A DNA stretch of 18,177 nucleotides from DASSKA01 sp035765755 (GCA_035765755.1 DASTWW010000072.1:1-18177), one strand, 5' to 3'. Counted from the first letter of the stretch, positions 7,822-15,702 are shown. The notes: a model not told the origin generated them from the sequence alone. Program-made: numbers and translations.

Positions 7822-8124
7822 GTGACCGCGGAGCGCGGACCCAAACGCAGGCCCCAGACGTTCGGCGGAGTGATCTATCTGATCGTGCTGGGGCTGGCCG
7901 GGGCCGGGCTCGCGTTCACCGCTCTCGGCCCGTGGCGGACGGGCGTCAGCTGGATCGGCACCGCGCTGCTCGTCGCGGCCGCCTCGCGGCTGGTGCTCTC
8001 CGAGCACGGTGCCGGGATGCTGCGGGTGCGCAGGAAGATCCCGGACGTCTTGATGCTGGTGGTCGCCGGTGTCGCGCTGCTGGTGCTGGCCGTGGTGATC
8101 CCGGACCAGCCCCCCGTCCACTGA
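7822..8124 (+). CDS. DUF3017 family small membrane protein
   Basis: A 100-residue hydrophobic protein with a basic N-terminus (RGPKRRP) and three predicted membrane helices (about 15-35, 41-59, 75-94), separated by a charged loop LRVRRKIPD. It matches the DUF3017 proteins that commonly follow folD in actinobacteria; no function is established. GTG 7822 is preferred because GAGG (7810-7813) stands eight bases upstream. A TTG at 7804, inside the end of folD, is the alternative. It lies 10 bases after folD, so it is probably co-transcribed, and ends six bases from the stop of the convergent mdh. Confidence 0.8.
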   Translation: MTAERGPKRRPQTFGGVIYLIVLGLAGAGLAFTALGPWRTGVSWIGTALLVAAASRLVLSEHGAGMLRVRRKIPDVLMLVVAGVALLVLAVVIPDQPPVH

Positions 8125-8130
8125 CGCCGG

Positions 8131-9120
8131 TCAGATCAGGCCGAGGTCCTTGACGGCAGAGCGCTCGTCGGCGAGCTCGGCGGTGCTGGCGTCGATCTTG
8201 CCGCGGGAGAAGTCGTCCACGTCCAGGCCGGTGACGATGCTCCACTCGCCGTCGCGGGTGGTGACCGGGAAGGACGAGATCAGGCCCTCCGGCACGCCGT
8301 ACGACCCGTCGGAGACCACCGCCATCGAGACCCAGTCACCCTCGGGGCTGCCCTTGAGCCAGTCGCGGGCGGCGTCGATGGTGGCCGAGGCCGCGGACGC
8401 GGCCGACGAGCTGCCCCGGGCCTCGATGATCGCGGCGCCGCGCTTGGCGACGGTGGGGATGAAGTCGTTCTCGATCCAGCCCTGGTCGCCGACGACCTCG
8501 GCGGCGTTCCGGCCGCCGACCTCGGCGTGGAAGATGTCCGGGTACTGCGTCGCGGAGTGGTTGCCCCAGATCGTCATCTTCGTGATGTCGGAGACCGGCG
8601 CGCCGGTCTTGGCGGCCAGCTGCGAGATGGCCCGGTTGTGGTCGAGGCGGGTCAGTGCCGAGAATCGCTCGCGGGGGATGTCGGGGGCGTTGGTCATCGC
8701 AATCAGCGCGTTGGTGTTGGCGGGGTTTCCGGTGACCCCCACGCGGATGTCGGAGGCGGCCACGTTGTTGAGCGCCTTGCCCTGGGCGGTGAAGATGGCG
8801 CCGTTCGCCTCGAGCAGGTCACCGCGCTCCATCCCTTTCGTGCGCGGCCGGGCGCCGACCAGCAGCGCCAGGTTCGCCCCGTCGAAGACCTTCTCGGCGT
8901 CGTCGCCGATCTCCACCGAGGCCAGGTTCGCGAACGCGCAGTCGTCGAGCTCCATGACCACGCCCTCGAGCGCCTTAAGCGCCGGGGTGATCTCCAGCAG
9001 CCGCAGCTCGATGGGGGTGTCGGGACCGAGCAGTTCCCCGCTGGCGATCCGGAACAGCAGGCTGTAGCCGATCTGGCCGGCAGCGCCGGTGACGGCGACC
9101 TTCACGGGGGTCTTGGGCAC
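8131..9120 (-). CDS. mdh: Malate dehydrogenase (NAD-dependent)
   Basis: A 329-residue malate dehydrogenase interconverting malate and oxaloacetate in the TCA cycle. The Rossmann glycine motif TGAAGQIGYSLLFRIA starts near residue 11. An acidic residue (Glu43) ends the second strand, as expected for NAD specificity. NPANTNALIAM follows at 132-142, and the catalytic pair is Asp160 in LTRLDHNRA and His188 in IWGNHSATQYPD. The mobile-loop arginines sit in GARPRTKGMERGD. It matches the actinobacterial MDH group of about 329 residues. GTG 9120 is supported by AAGGAG five bases upstream (9126-9131 on the plus strand). It is transcribed away from idh from a shared 204-bp control region, and both encode TCA enzymes. 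Confidence 0.97.
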   Translation of the reverse strand: MPKTPVKVAVTGAAGQIGYSLLFRIASGELLGPDTPIELRLLEITPALKALEGVVMELDDCAFANLASVEIGDDAEKVFDGANLALLVGARPRTKGMERGDLLEANGAIFTAQGKALNNVAASDIRVGVTGNPANTNALIAMTNAPDIPRERFSALTRLDHNRAISQLAAKTGAPVSDITKMTIWGNHSATQYPDIFHAEVGGRNAAEVVGDQGWIENDFIPTVAKRGAAIIEARGSSSAASAASATIDAARDWLKGSPEGDWVSMAVVSDGSYGVPEGLISSFPVTTRDGEWSIVTGLDVDDFSRGKIDASTAELADERSAVKDLGLI

Positions 9121-9285
9121 GACATCTCCTTCATGGCTGCGGCCGCGTGAACTGGGCCGGTTCCTCGACGTAACGACGCTAGCAGCGGGGTAGGGGTGGG
9201 CCGCTTCCGGGTAGCCGCGGGTGCAGGGGTACGGCGTAGCGTTGGCCCGTCCCCACCTGCCCTGACGCGGGATGTAGGGTGGGTT

Positions 9286-9303
9286 TATCTTGACGTCAAG
9301 ATA
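9286..9303. promoter_or_regulatory. Perfect 18-bp palindrome, probable operator of idh
   Basis: TATCTTGACGTCAAGATA is identical to its reverse complement and ends 21 bases before the idh GTG. The first six bases (TATCTT) could serve as the -10 box, with CTGACG (9262-9267) as a weak -35 at 18-bp spacing, so a bound protein would block polymerase. Its size and symmetry fit a MarR-type dimer. The site lies in the mdh/idh divergent region but is about 165 bp from the mdh start. Confidence 0.7.
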
Positions 9304-9324
9304 GAACTGTGGAACGGAGCCCCG

Positions 9325-11562
9325 GTGACGGACGCGACCATCATCTACACCAAGACCGACGAGGCGCCGGCCCTGGCGACGTACTCGTTCCTCCCGATCG
9401 TCGCGGCCTACGCCGCTACGGCCGGGGTGGCCGTCGAGACGCGCGACATCTCGCTGGCGGGCCGGATCATCGCCGCTTTCCCCGAGCACCTCAAGCCCGA
9501 GCAGCGCATCGACGACGCGCTCGCCGAGCTCGGCGAGCTGGTCCAGCGGCCCGAGGCGAACATCATCAAGCTGCCCAACATCAGCGCGTCCATCCCGCAG
9601 ATGAAGGCGGCCATCGCCGAGCTGCAGTCCCGCGGTTACGACCTGCCGGACTATCCCGACGAGACGAAGACCGACGAGGACAAGGACGTCCGCGCCCGCT
9701 ACGACAGGGTCAAGGGCAGCGCGGTGAACCCGGTGCTGCGGCAGGGCAACTCCGACCGGCGGGCGCCGGCGTCGGTGAAGAACTACGCGCGCTCGCACCC
9801 GCACTCGATGGGCGCCTGGTCGAAGGACTGCAAGACCAACGTCGCGCACATGGACGCCGACGACTTCCGGTCGAACGAGAAGTCCGTGGTCATCGACCAC
9901 GACGGCTCGCTGCGCATCGAGCTGGTCGGCGACGACGGCAGCACCACCGTGCTGCGCGAGTCGGTGCCGGTGATCGCTGACGAGGTGGTGGACGCGACCG
10001 TGATGCGGGTGGCCCCGCTGCGGGAGTTCCTGACCGCGCAGATGGCCCGCGCCAAGGCCGAGGACGTGCTGTTCTCGGTGCACCTGAAGGCCACCATGAT
10101 GAAGGTCTCCGACCCGATCATCTTCGGCCACGTGGTCCGCGCGTTCTTCCCGAAGCTGTTCGCCGAGCACGCCGACGCGCTGGCCCGCACCGGGGTGAGT
10201 CCCAACGACGGGCTCGGCGCGCTGCTCACCGCGGTCGACAAGCTGCCAGAGGAGGAACGTACGGCGATCCGGGCGGCCGTTCAGCAGGGCCTCGACGAGG
10301 GCCCGGCCATGGCGATGGTCGACTCCGACCACGGCATCACCAACCTGCACGTGCCGAGCAACGTGATCATCGACGCCTCCATGCCGGCGATGATCCGCAC
10401 CTCGGGCCACATGTGGGGACCGGACGGCGAGGAGCACGACACGCTGGCGGTGATCCCGGACAGCAGCTACGCCGACGTCTACCAGGTGGTCATCGACGAC
10501 TGCCGCGCGAACGGCGCGTTCGACCCGGCCACCATGGGGTCGGTGCCCAACGTCGGGCTGATGGCCCAGGCCGCCGAGGAGTACGGCAGCCACGACAAGA
10601 CCTTCGAGGTGCCCCACACCGGCACCGTGCGGGTCGTCGACGAGGCCGGCACGACGCTCTTGGAGCACGCCGTAGGCGCCGGAGACATCTGGCGGATGTG
10701 CCAGACCAAGGACGTCCCGGTCCGCGACTGGGTGAAGCTGGCCGTCGCCCGCGCCCGGGCCACCGGGGCGCCCGCAGTGTTCTGGCTGGACGAGAGTCGC
10801 GCCCACGACGCGAACCTGATCGCCAAGGTGCGCGAATACCTCTCCGACGAGGACCTGGTCGGTGACACCGACGGGCTGGACATCCGGATCATGTCGCCGG
10901 CGGAGGCCACCGCGTTCTCCCTGGAGCGGATCCGCCGCGGCGCGGACACCATCTCCGTCACCGGCAACGTGCTGCGCGACTACCTCACCGACCTGTTCCC
11001 GATCCTCGAGCTCGGCACCAGCGCGAAGATGCTGTCCGTCGTACCCCTCATCAACGGCGGCGGGCTGTTCGAGACCGGGGCCGGCGGGTCGGCGCCCAAG
11101 CACGTGCAGCAGCTGGTCAAGGAGGACCACCTGCGCTGGGACAGCCTCGGGGAGTTTCTCGCCCTGGCAGTCAGCTTCGAGCACCTGGCCGGCAAGACCG
11201 GCAATGCCCGGGCGAAGATCCTGGCCGACACCCTCGACCGGGCCACCGCGACCCTGCTCAACGAGAACAAGTCCCCGCGCCGCAAGGTCGGCGAGCTGGA
11301 CAACCGCGGCAGCCACTTCTACCTGGCGCTGTACTGGGCCGAGGAGCTGGCCGCGCAGACGGAGGACGCCGGGCTCGCCGAGTCGTTCGCCTCGCTCGCG
11401 CGCACGCTGCGCGACAAAGAGGAGGAGATCAACGCCGAGCTGCTCGGCGCGCAGGGCAGCCCCGTCGACCTCGGCGGCTACTACCTGCCCGACGACGAGA
11501 AGGCGGCGTCGGTGATGCGCCCGTCGCGGCTGCTGAACGAGGCGCTGGCTGAGCTGGGCTGA
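9325..11562 (+). CDS. icd: Monomeric NADP-dependent isocitrate dehydrogenase
   Basis: A 745-residue monomeric-type isocitrate dehydrogenase (IDH-II), converting isocitrate to 2-oxoglutarate with NADP+. It is unrelated in length to the roughly 400-residue dimeric enzyme. Landmarks are NSDRRAPASVKNYARSHPHS near 142-161, Lys255 in SVHLKATMMKVSDP, Asp350 in NVIIDASMPAMIRTSGHMWG, and Asp552/Asp556. These line up, by memory of the Azotobacter enzyme, with its metal and substrate ligands. His593, Arg604 and Arg653 match its NADP-binding residues with a shift of four. GTG 9325 has GGAG five bases upstream (9316-9319) and gives the usual N-terminus (VTDATIIYTKTDEAPALATYS). Expression is probably governed by the palindrome at 9286-9303. 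Its last 14 bases may overlap the following MFS gene. Confidence 0.97.
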   Translation: MTDATIIYTKTDEAPALATYSFLPIVAAYAATAGVAVETRDISLAGRIIAAFPEHLKPEQRIDDALAELGELVQRPEANIIKLPNISASIPQMKAAIAELQSRGYDLPDYPDETKTDEDKDVRARYDRVKGSAVNPVLRQGNSDRRAPASVKNYARSHPHSMGAWSKDCKTNVAHMDADDFRSNEKSVVIDHDGSLRIELVGDDGSTTVLRESVPVIADEVVDATVMRVAPLREFLTAQMARAKAEDVLFSVHLKATMMKVSDPIIFGHVVRAFFPKLFAEHADALARTGVSPNDGLGALLTAVDKLPEEERTAIRAAVQQGLDEGPAMAMVDSDHGITNLHVPSNVIIDASMPAMIRTSGHMWGPDGEEHDTLAVIPDSSYADVYQVVIDDCRANGAFDPATMGSVPNVGLMAQAAEEYGSHDKTFEVPHTGTVRVVDEAGTTLLEHAVGAGDIWRMCQTKDVPVRDWVKLAVARARATGAPAVFWLDESRAHDANLIAKVREYLSDEDLVGDTDGLDIRIMSPAEATAFSLERIRRGADTISVTGNVLRDYLTDLFPILELGTSAKMLSVVPLINGGGLFETGAGGSAPKHVQQLVKEDHLRWDSLGEFLALAVSFEHLAGKTGNARAKILADTLDRATATLLNENKSPRRKVGELDNRGSHFYLALYWAEELAAQTEDAGLAESFASLARTLRDKEEEINAELLGAQGSPVDLGGYYLPDDEKAASVMRPSRLLNEALAELG

Positions 11563-12763
11563 GCCGGCGCCGGCCCGCCGCCCTGGCTCGGCCCTGCTGG
11601 CGCTCGCCTGTGGCGGCTTCGCGATCGGCACCACCGAGTTCGTGACCATGGGCCTGCTGCCCGGGATCGCGCACGGTGTGGACGTGTCCATCCCGGTCGC
11701 CGGGCACGTGATCTCCGCCTACGCGCTCGGGGTGGTGGTCGGCGCCCCGCTGATCGCCGTGCTCGGCGCGCGGCTGCCGCGCCGCGGGCTGCTGCTGGTG
11801 CTGATGGCCTGGTTCGCGGTCGCCAACGCCGCCGCCGCGCTCGCCCCCGGCTACGCCTCGTTGACGGTGGCCCGGTTCCTGGCCGGGATGCCGCACGGCG
11901 CGTTCTTCGGGGTGGCCTCGCTGGTGGCGGCCTCGCTGGTCGCACCGGCCCGGCGCGGCCGGGCGGTCAGCCTGGTGATGCTGGGGCTGCCGGTCGCGAA
12001 CATCATCGGGGTGCCCGCGGCCACCTGGATGGGGCAGCAGCTGGGCTGGCGGTCGGCGTACTGGGCAGTGGCCGCGCTCGGGCTGCTTACCGTCGCGCTG
12101 GTCACCGCGTTCGTGCCCGCGTCCCGGGCCGACGTCGCCGCCACCGGGCGGCGCGAGCTGCGCGCCTTCGCCAGCGTCCAGGTCTGGCTGACGCTGCTGG
12201 TGGGCACCGTCGGCTTCGGCGGCATGTTCGCGATGTACAGCTACATCGCGCCCACCGTCACCCACCTGACCGGGCTGTCTCAGGACGCGGTGCCGCTGTT
12301 CCTGCTCGCGTTCGGGGTCGGCGGCACGCTCGGGACGTATGTCGCCGGGCGGATGGCCGACTGGTCGGTGCTGCGCTCGCTGGTGATCGGCTCGGCCGGC
12401 ATGGGCGGCGGGCTCGCGCTCTTCACGCTCACCGCCCGCCACCCCGTCCCGGGCGCGCTCACCGTGCTGGTCATCGCCGCGCTCGGCTCGGTCCTGGTGG
12501 TGAACCTCCAGCTGCGTCTGATGCACGTCGCCGGCGAGGCGCAGACCCTCGGAGCGGCGATGAACCACTCCGCGCTCAACGCCGCGAATGCCCTGGGCGC
12601 CTGGCTCGGCGGGCTGGTGATCGCGGCCGGGTTCGGCTGGACCGCGCCGAGCTGGGTGGGCGTCGGGCTGTCCGCCGGCGGCCTGGTCATGCTCGGGCTC
12701 TCGCTCGTGCTGCACCGCCGGGACAGCCGGCACAGCGCCGCGCGGATCGCGGCACGCCGGTGA
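11549..12763 (+). CDS. MFS transporter, DHA1 (Bcr/AraJ-like) family, abnormal start
   Basis: A 12-helix major facilitator efflux protein of the drug:H+ antiporter-1 type; the substrate is unknown. The first usual start codon is GTG 11642, but the family's conserved first helix (LLALACGGFAIGTTEFVTMGLLP) begins about 45 bases earlier in the same open frame, so GTG cuts it in half. The frame is open back to a stop at 11534-11536 and contains no ATG, GTG or TTG before 11642. CTG codons lie at 11549, 11594 and 11597. CTG 11549 has GAGG (11539-11542) six bases upstream and gives 404 residues, a normal length, overlapping the end of idh by 14 bases. I use it as the likely start. The alternatives are a truncated product from 11642, a sequence error or early decay. 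Other family signs are the loop RLPRRGLLL and HGAFFGVASLVAA. Confidence 0.8.
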   Translation: MSWAEPAPARRPGSALLALACGGFAIGTTEFVTMGLLPGIAHGVDVSIPVAGHVISAYALGVVVGAPLIAVLGARLPRRGLLLVLMAWFAVANAAAALAPGYASLTVARFLAGMPHGAFFGVASLVAASLVAPARRGRAVSLVMLGLPVANIIGVPAATWMGQQLGWRSAYWAVAALGLLTVALVTAFVPASRADVAATGRRELRAFASVQVWLTLLVGTVGFGGMFAMYSYIAPTVTHLTGLSQDAVPLFLLAFGVGGTLGTYVAGRMADWSVLRSLVIGSAGMGGGLALFTLTARHPVPGALTVLVIAALGSVLVVNLQLRLMHVAGEAQTLGAAMNHSALNAANALGAWLGGLVIAAGFGWTAPSWVGVGLSAGGLVMLGLSLVLHRRDSRHSAARIAARR

Positions 12764-12779
12764 CTTTGCCCGGAAGGAC

Positions 12780-12798
12780 TGCCAAATGGCGGCATAAC
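12780..12798 (+). promoter_or_regulatory. Operator-like near palindrome overlapping a candidate -10
   Basis: TGCCAAATGGCGGCA (12780-12794) has TGCC/GGCA outer arms and an inner GCCA-AA-TGGC dyad. It overlaps CATAAC (12793-12798), a plausible -10 box eight bases before ATG 12807. This is the only intergenic space (132 bp) before the second MFS gene, so a local repressor site is reasonable. The regulator is not identified. Confidence 0.35.
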
Positions 12799-12806
12799 AG
12801 GGCAAG

Positions 12807-12851
12807 ATGACCGGGACAATGACCAGACGGGGGTCGCTACGACAAGACTGA
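12807..12851 (+). CDS. Possible leaderless leader ORF before the second MFS gene
   Basis: ATG 12807 opens a 14-codon frame, MTGTMTRRGSLRQD, ending in TGA at 12849-12851. It begins eight bases after the candidate -10 CATAAC, as a leaderless transcript would. The TGA overlaps CTG 12848, which is in frame with the MFS gene, in the pattern CTGA. It may be a translated leader, or the original start of the MFS gene separated from it by a frameshift. Evidence is positional only. Confidence 0.25.
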   Translation: MTGTMTRRGSLRQD

Positions 12852-12895
12852 CCGCACGGGGGACCAGCAGGGCGCGCCAGGCACCACTCGGACGG

Positions 12896-14089
12896 GTGTT
12901 CTGGGTCGTGTGGTGGTCGTCCACCATCTCCTTCATCGGCGACGGCGTCTTCTACGGCGCCGTACCGCTGCTTGCCGCCAGCCTGACTCGCGACGCCCGC
13001 CTGGTCTCCCTCGTGGACGCGCTGACCATGTCCGGCTGGCTGTGCCTGTGTCTGGTCTCCGGCGTGGCCATCGACCGCCGGCGGAAGACCGACGTGATGT
13101 GGCGGGTGGACGCGCTCCGCGCCGCCATCATGGTGGGCTTCACCGCCCTGGTCGTCACCGGCCACGGAACCATGGGGGCGGTGCTCCTGGTGAGCTTCGC
13201 GATCGGCCTCGCCTCGCCGTTCTTCGACAACGCCTCGTCGGCGGTGCTCCCCGAGATCGTCGACCGCGGCTCGCTCGAGCGGGCCAACTCCTGGAACCAG
13301 AGCTCCCTGCTGCTGTGCGCGAACCTGGTGGGCCCCCCGGTCGGGGCGGCGCTGTTCGTCTGGCACTCGGGGTTGCCGCTGGGCATCCAGGCCGCCTCGT
13401 TCGTCGGCGCCGCGCTGCTCGTCTCCCGGGTCGCCGACGCCGGCCACCGGCCGGTCGCCGACCCGACCCGGTCCTCCACCCGTGAGCTGCGCGAGGGGCT
13501 TCGCTACCTGTGGGACCACGAGCTGCTGCGCTCGCTCGGCCTGCTGCTGGCGGTGATCAACGGGGTCACCGGCGGGATCGTGGCGATCTTCGTGCTGTTC
13601 GTCCTCGAGGTGCTGCTGCTGCCGCAGGCGGCGTACGGCTGGCTGGTGGCCGCGTTCGCGGTGGGCGGGCTGATGGGCGCCTACCTGGCGGCCCGGGTGA
13701 GGGCCGCCGTCGGGGTGCTCGGCACGGTGGTGGGCGCGGGCTTGCTGTTCGCCGTCGGCGCCGCGCTGCTCGGGCTGTGCCCGGTGCTGCCGGTGGTCGT
13801 GGTGGCGATCGTGCTCACAGGTCTGGCCTCGGTGCTGTGGAACGTGGTCACGGTCTCGCTGCGGCAGCGGATCGTGCCCAAGGAGCTCCTCGGCCGGGTC
13901 ACCAGCGTCTACCGGATGGTCGGCATGGGCGCCTCCCCGATCGGTGCCATCGGGGCGGGCGCCCTGGCGCACGCCACCAGCGTCCAGGACGCCTACACCG
14001 TGGGCGCGGTGGTGCTGCTGGTGGCGGTGGCCGCGTTCACACCGGGAGTACGACGGGGGCTGGCCGCTCAGCCGGACGAGCTCATCTGA
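12896..14089 (+). CDS. MFS transporter (MFS_3 / EntS-like family)
   Basis: A 397-residue major facilitator protein with about 12 hydrophobic segments, unlike the preceding transporter in sequence. The start FWVVWWSSTISFIGDGVFYGAVPLLAASLTRD, the loop DRRRKTDVMWRVDALRA, FDNASSAVLPEIVDRGSLERANSW and the C-terminal RQRIVPKELLGRVTSVYRM are hallmarks of the MFS_3 group, which includes macrolide, enterobactin and other exporters. The substrate cannot be told. GTG 12896 is the first usual start and leaves only one residue before helix 1, with no ribosome site. The frame is open upstream to 12764 and homologues usually begin a little earlier (around APLGRVFW), so CTG 12848 is an alternative. The stop overlaps the convergent membrane gene by eight bases. 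Confidence 0.88.
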   Translation: MFWVVWWSSTISFIGDGVFYGAVPLLAASLTRDARLVSLVDALTMSGWLCLCLVSGVAIDRRRKTDVMWRVDALRAAIMVGFTALVVTGHGTMGAVLLVSFAIGLASPFFDNASSAVLPEIVDRGSLERANSWNQSSLLLCANLVGPPVGAALFVWHSGLPLGIQAASFVGAALLVSRVADAGHRPVADPTRSSTRELREGLRYLWDHELLRSLGLLLAVINGVTGGIVAIFVLFVLEVLLLPQAAYGWLVAAFAVGGLMGAYLAARVRAAVGVLGTVVGAGLLFAVGAALLGLCPVLPVVVVAIVLTGLASVLWNVVTVSLRQRIVPKELLGRVTSVYRMVGMGASPIGAIGAGALAHATSVQDAYTVGAVVLLVAVAAFTPGVRRGLAAQPDELI

Positions 14090-14504
14090 CCTGGCGGGCT
14101 GCCTGCACGGCGGCCTCGGCACGCCGCAGCGCCACCACGGCCAGCAGCACGGTGAGCGTCTCGGCGGTGATCGCGGCGATGCCCAGGGGCTCGGTCCAGT
14201 TGCCGATGTCGTCCTCGATCTGGGGAAGCCCGACGGTGCGGGACAGCACGAAGGCGATCACCGCCAGCGCGGTCACCACGCCACCGGCCGCCCACACCAG
14301 CATCGAGTCCACCAGCAGCACCGCGGCGGCGAGCGCGAAGCACACCGCGGTCAGCGCTATGAACAGGTAGCCGATGTACGGCGCCTCCTCCAGGTGCATC
14401 GGGATCACAGGTATGTGCACCACCCCCGATGCCACCAGCGTCGCCGCCGCGAGCCAGCGCAGCGGCGAGCGCAGTGCCCCCATCACGTCCGACCGCGTCG
14501 TCAT
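14082..14504 (-). CDS. Four-helix hypothetical membrane protein
   Basis: A 140-residue protein with four predicted membrane helices (about 14-32, 42-62, 66-86 and 111-128). A conserved-looking motif HIPVIPMHLEEAPYIGYLF joins helices 1 and 2, and the acidic outer loop GLPQIEDDIGNWTEPLGI precedes helix 4. I recognise the general type from actinobacterial genomes but know no function; the histidine and acid-rich loops could suggest metal or redox association, which is speculation. ATG 14504 is chosen with a G-rich GTGGGGG upstream as a weak ribosome site; the frame further upstream runs across the end of the GNAT gene as a shadow. It lies 64 bases after the GNAT stop on the same strand. Confidence 0.75.
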   Translation of the reverse strand: MTTRSDVMGALRSPLRWLAAATLVASGVVHIPVIPMHLEEAPYIGYLFIALTAVCFALAAAVLLVDSMLVWAAGGVVTALAVIAFVLSRTVGLPQIEDDIGNWTEPLGIAAITAETLTVLLAVVALRRAEAAVQAARQVR

Positions 14505-14553
14505 CGCGACCCCCACTCTGGGCCCAACCTGACCCCTCACCGAGTTGGCGTTC

Positions 14554-14559
14554 AGGGTA
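14554..14559 (-). promoter_or_regulatory. Candidate -10 box for the four-helix membrane gene
   Basis: Read on the minus strand this is TACCCT, 49 bases before ATG 14504, in the 64-bp gap after the GNAT stop. The same hexamer stands before the sigma-like gene. It would give the small gene its own promoter in addition to read-through. No clear -35 is visible. Confidence 0.3.
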
Positions 14560-14568
14560 GCCAAATCC

Positions 14569-15702
14569 TTACCCGAGGGAAATGTCGCCGACGAGAAGGT
14601 CGTAGCAGGCGGTGTCCACGAGCCGGCCGTCGCGGAGCCGGGTTCCCCGCCGTTCCCGGCCGACCCTGGTGAACCCGTTGGTCTCGATGACGTGCCGGGA
14701 CGCGACGTTCTCCTCCGCGGCATACGCGATCAGCCGCTGCAGCCCGAGGCCCCCGTTGTCCTCGTCGATGAAGGCGTGCCGGACCGCGAGCCGGCAGGCC
14801 TCGCTCATCACCCCGCGACCCCGGGCGTCCGGATGCGTCCAGTAGCCGACCTCCGCCTCCCGCCCAGGTTTGAGGTCGAACACCGAGATGTTGCCCAGCA
14901 GCAGGCCGGTGGCCGGGTCGGCAACCGCCCAGCCGAGGCCGCGGCCGGTGGCCGCCAGCTCGCCGCGGACGAGCAGGAACCGCTCGGCGTCGGCGCGGGT
15001 GTACGGCGAGGGCATCTGGCCCAGCCAGTACGCCGTCCGCTCGTCGCTGCAGGCCTCCTGGATCCGGGAGGTGTCCTCGGGCAGGTGCCGGCGCAGCACC
15101 ACGGTGTCGCCGTGGATGGTGGGCACGTCCAGCCACGGATGGCGCGGCCGGCGCTCGTCGGTGGACAGCAGCACGCCCGTCCAGCCGTCGATCAGCCGGC
15201 CGCGCTGGGGCAGCCAGTGCCGGATCGTGCCGTCGCAGCTGAAGCCGAGCCGCCAGGCCAGCTTCCGCGAGGCCCAGTTGCCCTCGTGCGCCCACCAGAC
15301 CACGGTCTTCAGGCGCCGCTCGGAGAACCCCCAGTCCAGCAGCAGGTGCAGCGCCCGGGTCATCACGCCGCGGCCGCGCGCCCACGGGTGGGAGCCGTAG
15401 GCCACCTCGGCGCGCCGTTCGCCGTGGTCGTTGAGCTCGACGGTGCCGCAGAACCGGCGGACCCCGTCGTCGTCCGGGGCCTCGACGGCGAACGCCCAGC
15501 GGCCCTCCCGCCAGCCGGTCGGCACGATCCGGGTCACGAAGGCGCGCGCGTCCTGCCAGCTGTAGGGCACCGGGATGGTGGTCCACCGTCGGCTCTCGTC
15601 GTCCTGGCACTGCTCGTAGACGCCGGCCACGTCACCGGCGTGGTGGGCACGCAGGGTGACCACGCCGTCGGTCAGGACGGGGACGCGTCGATCGCTGCTC
15701 AC
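14569..15702 (-). CDS. Tandem GNAT acetyltransferase (RimJ/RimL-like, two domains)
   Basis: A 377-residue protein made of two GNAT N-acetyltransferase domains, about residues 13-180 and 198-372. Each has the acetyl-CoA pyrophosphate loop: HPWARGRGVMTRAL (105-118) and HPDARGRGVMSEACRL (290-305). Each also has the following helix with a conserved asparagine (EGNWASRKLAWRLGF and EENVASRHVIETNGF). Both lobes resemble the RimJ/RimL group that acetylates protein N-termini, but the acceptor is unknown. The retained loops suggest that both domains bind acetyl-CoA. GTG 15702 is chosen because it begins just before the first domain (VSSDRRVPVLTDGVVTLR); its upstream G-run is only a weak ribosome site. 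It is divergent from the CNNM gene, with 85 bp between. Confidence 0.88.
   Translation of the reverse strand: MSSDRRVPVLTDGVVTLRAHHAGDVAGVYEQCQDDESRRWTTIPVPYSWQDARAFVTRIVPTGWREGRWAFAVEAPDDDGVRRFCGTVELNDHGERRAEVAYGSHPWARGRGVMTRALHLLLDWGFSERRLKTVVWWAHEGNWASRKLAWRLGFSCDGTIRHWLPQRGRLIDGWTGVLLSTDERRPRHPWLDVPTIHGDTVVLRRHLPEDTSRIQEACSDERTAYWLGQMPSPYTRADAERFLLVRGELAATGRGLGWAVADPATGLLLGNISVFDLKPGREAEVGYWTHPDARGRGVMSEACRLAVRHAFIDEDNGGLGLQRLIAYAAEENVASRHVIETNGFTRVGRERRGTRLRDGRLVDTACYDLLVGDISLG

Noticed and set aside
9121..11691. Very long minus-strand open frame continuous with mdh and running antisense to idh
   Set aside because: It is the mirror of a GC-rich coding gene. The protein is Arg/Val/His-rich without motifs, and mdh itself begins at 9120 with a good ribosome site.
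11429..14122. 897-codon minus-strand open frame opposite both MFS genes
   Set aside because: Low-complexity Arg/Gly/His/Gln-rich translation without domains. The plus strand encodes clear transporters here, so it is a codon-bias shadow.
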